NCBI RefSeq assembly: GCF_013404595.1
Contig: NZ_JABVAX010000002.1
Coordinates: 186,001-250,000, forward strand
DNA length: 64,000 nt
From: Jannaschia marina
Lineage (GTDB): Bacteria > Pseudomonadota > Alphaproteobacteria > Rhodobacterales > Rhodobacteraceae
Reading direction: 5' to 3'
In this document: positions 61,931 through 64,000 of the stretch, piece after piece
Position numbering within the stretch: the first letter of the stretch is position 1
How the letters are laid out: each line of letters opens with the position of its first letter
Position numbers and translations under genes: made by a program
The notes under the pieces: model-generated
Database searches by the model: none
What the model was told of the DNA's origin: nothing
What the model saw: only the letters and a program-made list of their open reading frames with translations

Positions 61931-62364
61931 TACCAGTGCCCGGTGTTTTCCATCGAGGCCCAGGGCTCCTGCGGTGCCTTTTTCTCGCCCGCTTGCAGCA
62001 ATTCGATCGAGATGTTGTCGGGGCTGCGCACGAAGGCCATGTGCCCGTCGCGGGGCGGCCGGTTAATGGTCACGCCCGCGTCCATCAGCGTCTGGCACAT
62101 CCCGTAGATGTCATCGACGGTATAGGCGAGGTGGCCGAAGTGCCGGCTGTCGTCGGGCAGCGCGTCGTCGCCGTCCCAGTTGTAGGTCAGCTCCACGTCG
62201 GCGTGGCCGTCCGCCTGGTCCGGGGGGCAGAGGAAGACGAGCGTGAAGCGCCCGCCCTCGTTCTCGATCCGCCGGCGCTCGACGAGGCCCAGCATCTTGT
62301 AGAAGGCGATCGAGGTGTCGAGGTCCTTCACGCGGACCATGGTGTGCAGATAGGTGATCGGCAT
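61930..62364 (-). CDS. gloA: Lactoylglutathione lyase (glyoxalase I)
   Basis: GloA isomerises the methylglyoxal-glutathione hemithioacetal to S-lactoylglutathione. The 144-residue protein has two beta-alpha-beta-beta-beta modules: YLHTMVRVKDLDTSIAFYKMLGL with the metal-binding His, a Glu in VELTYNW, FGHLAYTVDDIYGMC with the second His, and IELLQ with the last Glu. AAAGGAGA lies 6 bases before ATG 62364. Confidence 0.94.
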   Translation of the reverse strand: MPITYLHTMVRVKDLDTSIAFYKMLGLVERRRIENEGGRFTLVFLCPPDQADGHADVELTYNWDGDDALPDDSRHFGHLAYTVDDIYGMCQTLMDAGVTINRPPRDGHMAFVRSPDNISIELLQAGEKKAPQEPWASMENTGHW

Positions 62365-62567
62365 CGCAGTCTCCTTTTGCGTCTCCCGCGAGAGCCTAGG
62401 CCCCGGTCGCGCAATGTCACCCTTCACGCGCGCGCAATCGCCTCTGCCGCGGTCCACCCCCGGGCTGCGCCGCCGGGCCACACACCTCCGACTTCTGCGC
62501 GGCCTCCGTTGCGGCGCGGCCGCCCCCGGGCCACCTTGGGGCGACGCCCGAATCCGAAGGACAGATC

Positions 62568-63482
62568 ATGCCGCTCTCCCCCGACCAACAGGCCGAAATC
62601 GACGACCAGCGCGCCCAGTCGCACCAGACCCGCCGCGCCACCGTTCCGGGGATGGAGGCGCATCTCTATACGGCGCACGAGGTGCTCGACCACGGGTTCG
62701 TCCGCGTCATCGACTACATGGGCGACGATGCCGCCATCACCCAGGCCGCCCGCGTCAGCTACGGGCGGGGCACCAAGGCCGTGTCGAACGACGACGGGCT
62801 GATCCGCTACCTGATGCGGCACTGGCACTCGACGCCCTTCGAGATGTGCGAGGTCAAGCTGCACGTGAAGCTGCCCGTCTTCGTCGCCCGGCAGTGGATC
62901 CGCCACCGCACGGCCAACGTGAACGAATACTCCGCCCGCTACTCCATCCTCGACCGAGAGTTCTACATCCCCGCGCCCGAAGACCTCGCCGCGCAATCGG
63001 TCGTCAACAACCAGGGCCGGGGTGAGGCGCTCTCGGGGGAGGAGGCCGCCCGCGTCCTCGACTGGCTGCGTGACGACAGCACCCGCGCCTACGACCACTA
63101 CGAGGCGATGATCTCACAGGAGGGCCAGCAGGGCCTCGCCCGTGAACTGGCCCGCATGAACTTGCCGGCGAATGTCTATACGCAATGGTACTGGAAGGTG
63201 GACCTGCACAACCTGTTTCACTTCCTCCGCCTGCGCGCCGACGCCCACGCGCAGATGGAGATTCGTGTCTACGCGGAAAAGATTTGCGAAATCATTAAGG
63301 ACTGGGTGCCCCTCGCCTACGCCGCCTTCGAGGACTACCGCCTCAGCGGGGCGCAGTTGTCGGGCAAGGGCGTGGAGTGTGTGCGCCGGATGCTTGCGGG
63401 GGAGGAGGTCACGCAGGAGACGTCTGGTATGAGCAAGGGCGAATGGCGGGAGTTTATGGGGGTTATTCAACTTGGAGGCTGA
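62568..63482 (+). CDS. thyX: Flavin-dependent thymidylate synthase
   Basis: ThyX makes dTMP from dUMP with methylene-THF and FADH2, replacing ThyA. The 304-residue protein carries the signature [18 protein letters not shown] (about residues 107-124), [25 protein letters not shown] before it, and [31 protein letters not shown], the folate/flavin site. AAGGA precedes ATG 62568. A frame opening at TTG 63472 overlaps its last 11 bases. Confidence 0.97.
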   Translation: MPLSPDQQAEIDDQRAQSHQTRRATVPGMEAHLYTAHEVLDHGFVRVIDYMGDDAAITQAARVSYGRGTKAVSNDDGLIRYLMRHWHSTPFEMCEVKLHVKLPVFVARQWIRHRTANVNEYSARYSILDREFYIPAPEDLAAQSVVNNQGRGEALSGEEAARVLDWLRDDSTRAYDHYEAMISQEGQQGLARELARMNLPANVYTQWYWKVDLHNLFHFLRLRADAHAQMEIRVYAEKICEIIKDWVPLAYAAFEDYRLSGAQLSGKGVECVRRMLAGEEVTQETSGMSKGEWREFMGVIQLGG

Positions 63483-64000
63483 GACGAACTATTCGCTGGA
63501 CGAGGGACAGTTTGGCGAACTCATCCGCACTCTTGGATCGGAGCCTTCGTTTAGCTTCGGTTCCGGAATGTTCTGGATAGCGGTAGCATCAACCTTGGTC
63601 GGTGTTGCGGCAATTATTCTTGCGCTCTATGAGCATCGACGTGCTACCGCTGGGGCCGATGCAGATCTTCTCCTTCGTAGTTTCAGTGAATACGAGGCGC
63701 TATATGATGAGCTTCGCGCCGTCGTGCCACTTTATCTGTCATGCAAAGCTGAAGCAGATGCCGCTTTTGAGACAAATGGATATGACGCAAAGCACTTTGA
63801 GTTATTCGACGTGCGTAAGGAGATTGTCGATCCTGAAGAGTGGCGACGGGTAAGGCGGCTCAAGATATACTACAAGTCTCGATTCGATCTTGTCGATAAG
63901 GGATTTTTCTCTAACGAGGCACTTGCTGAATCAATGGACAATTCTGGAATTAATCTTTTGAAAGATAGCGTTTCTAAGGTGGACACGCTGATGTTTTATC
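63472..64000 (+). CDS. Single-pass membrane protein of unknown function (cut by window edge)
   Basis: A reading frame open without a stop from TTG 63472 to the window end (176 codons), so it is a real gene continuing outside. The product starts [17 protein letters not shown], has one membrane helix (about residues 34-54, [19 protein letters not shown]) followed by a positively charged stretch (YEHRR), and then a long charged region probably in the cytoplasm. The first in-frame start codon is this TTG, overlapping thyX by 11 bases; the next ATG lies at the helix start. The DNA is clearly less GC-rich than the rest of the window, with A/T-ending codons common. Family unknown. Confidence 0.7.
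   Translation, partial: MEAETNYSLDEGQFGELIRTLGSEPSFSFGSGMFWIAVASTLVGVAAIILALYEHRRATAGADADLLLRSFSEYEALYDELRAVVPLYLSCKAEADAAFETNGYDAKHFELFDVRKEIVDPEEWRRVRRLKIYYKSRFDLVDKGFFSNEALAESMDNSGINLLKDSVSKVDTLMFY

Noticed and set aside
63602..63853. 83-codon open frame starting with ATG
   Set aside because: It lies in a different frame from the longer frame that is open from 63472 to the window end and has no start signal.

Overview
The window is a GC-rich, gene-dense bacterial chromosome segment, most consistent with an alphaproteobacterium of the order Rhodobacterales (Roseobacter/Rhodobacter relatives). The signs are a Fur-family Irr-type regulator divergent from fabA-fabB-fabI, the rsmB/heparinase/purH/lspA neighbourhood, alanine dehydrogenase divergent from an Lrp-type regulator, a DUF1674 (SdhAF4-like) gene, ThyX, and TTAA-N7-TTAA sites resembling CtrA boxes. 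The genus cannot be fixed from the sequence. I see no tRNA, rRNA, CRISPR array or insertion sequence. No stretch longer than 300 bases lacks a gene.

Layout. 1-11.2 kb (minus): rmuC (cut by the window edge), mutL, a catalytic/non-catalytic M16 peptidase pair, ridA-like, DUF3035 lipoprotein, lspA, purH, heparinase II/III-like, rsmB. 11.3-17.1 kb: DUF1674, a small secreted protein, dapB, then rbfA, a phosphodiester glycosidase-like gene, truB, a membrane protein, DUF1643 and a haloacetate dehalogenase-like hydrolase. 17.2-19.7 kb (minus): two membrane-anchored proteins made of RTX calcium-binding repeats. 19.9-22.6 kb: rpsO and pnp, each followed by an intrinsic terminator. The common rbfA-truB-rpsO-pnp order is thus interrupted by about 5 kb of accessory genes. 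22.8-29.9 kb: an outer-membrane beta-barrel, a chemotaxis receptor with an unusual polytopic sensor, a glutathione transferase, mscL, ald and its divergent Lrp regulator, azlCD.

29.9-35.2 kb (plus): a molybdenum-cofactor run: fdhD, two secreted proteins that look like paralogues, mobA, mobB, and moeA fused to an extra N-terminal domain. 35.2-40.2 kb: two dehydrogenases, then irr divergent from the unsaturated fatty-acid run fabA-fabB-fabI. 40.4-46.5 kb: a pilin-like protein, an L-2-haloacid dehalogenase, a hydrolase, a threonine/serine dehydratase, an MFS exporter, pcaD and pobA. 46.6-54.6 kb: a DEAD-box helicase, OsmC, prfC coupled to two unknown genes, a PPOX-type flavoprotein, an SDR lacking its catalytic lysine, an RsmC-like methyltransferase, clpS. 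54.6-63.5 kb: a HAD hydrolase, serS, yajC-secD-secF, a TSUP transporter, an Mth938-like protein, two more pilin-like proteins, gloA, thyX. At the right edge base composition drops sharply and a truncated membrane-protein gene enters, probably the edge of an acquired region.

Most genes sit in tight runs with 4-base (ATGA, GTGA, TTGA) or 1-base (TGATG) overlaps. The most noteworthy less-described material is the dispersed set of three Flp-pilin-like proteins sharing a G-x4-D-(W/F) processing-site variant, two of them with CtrA-like boxes upstream; the DUF429-like/MoeA fusion with its paired secreted unknowns and a CxxG variant of FdhD; and the lysine-less SDR.
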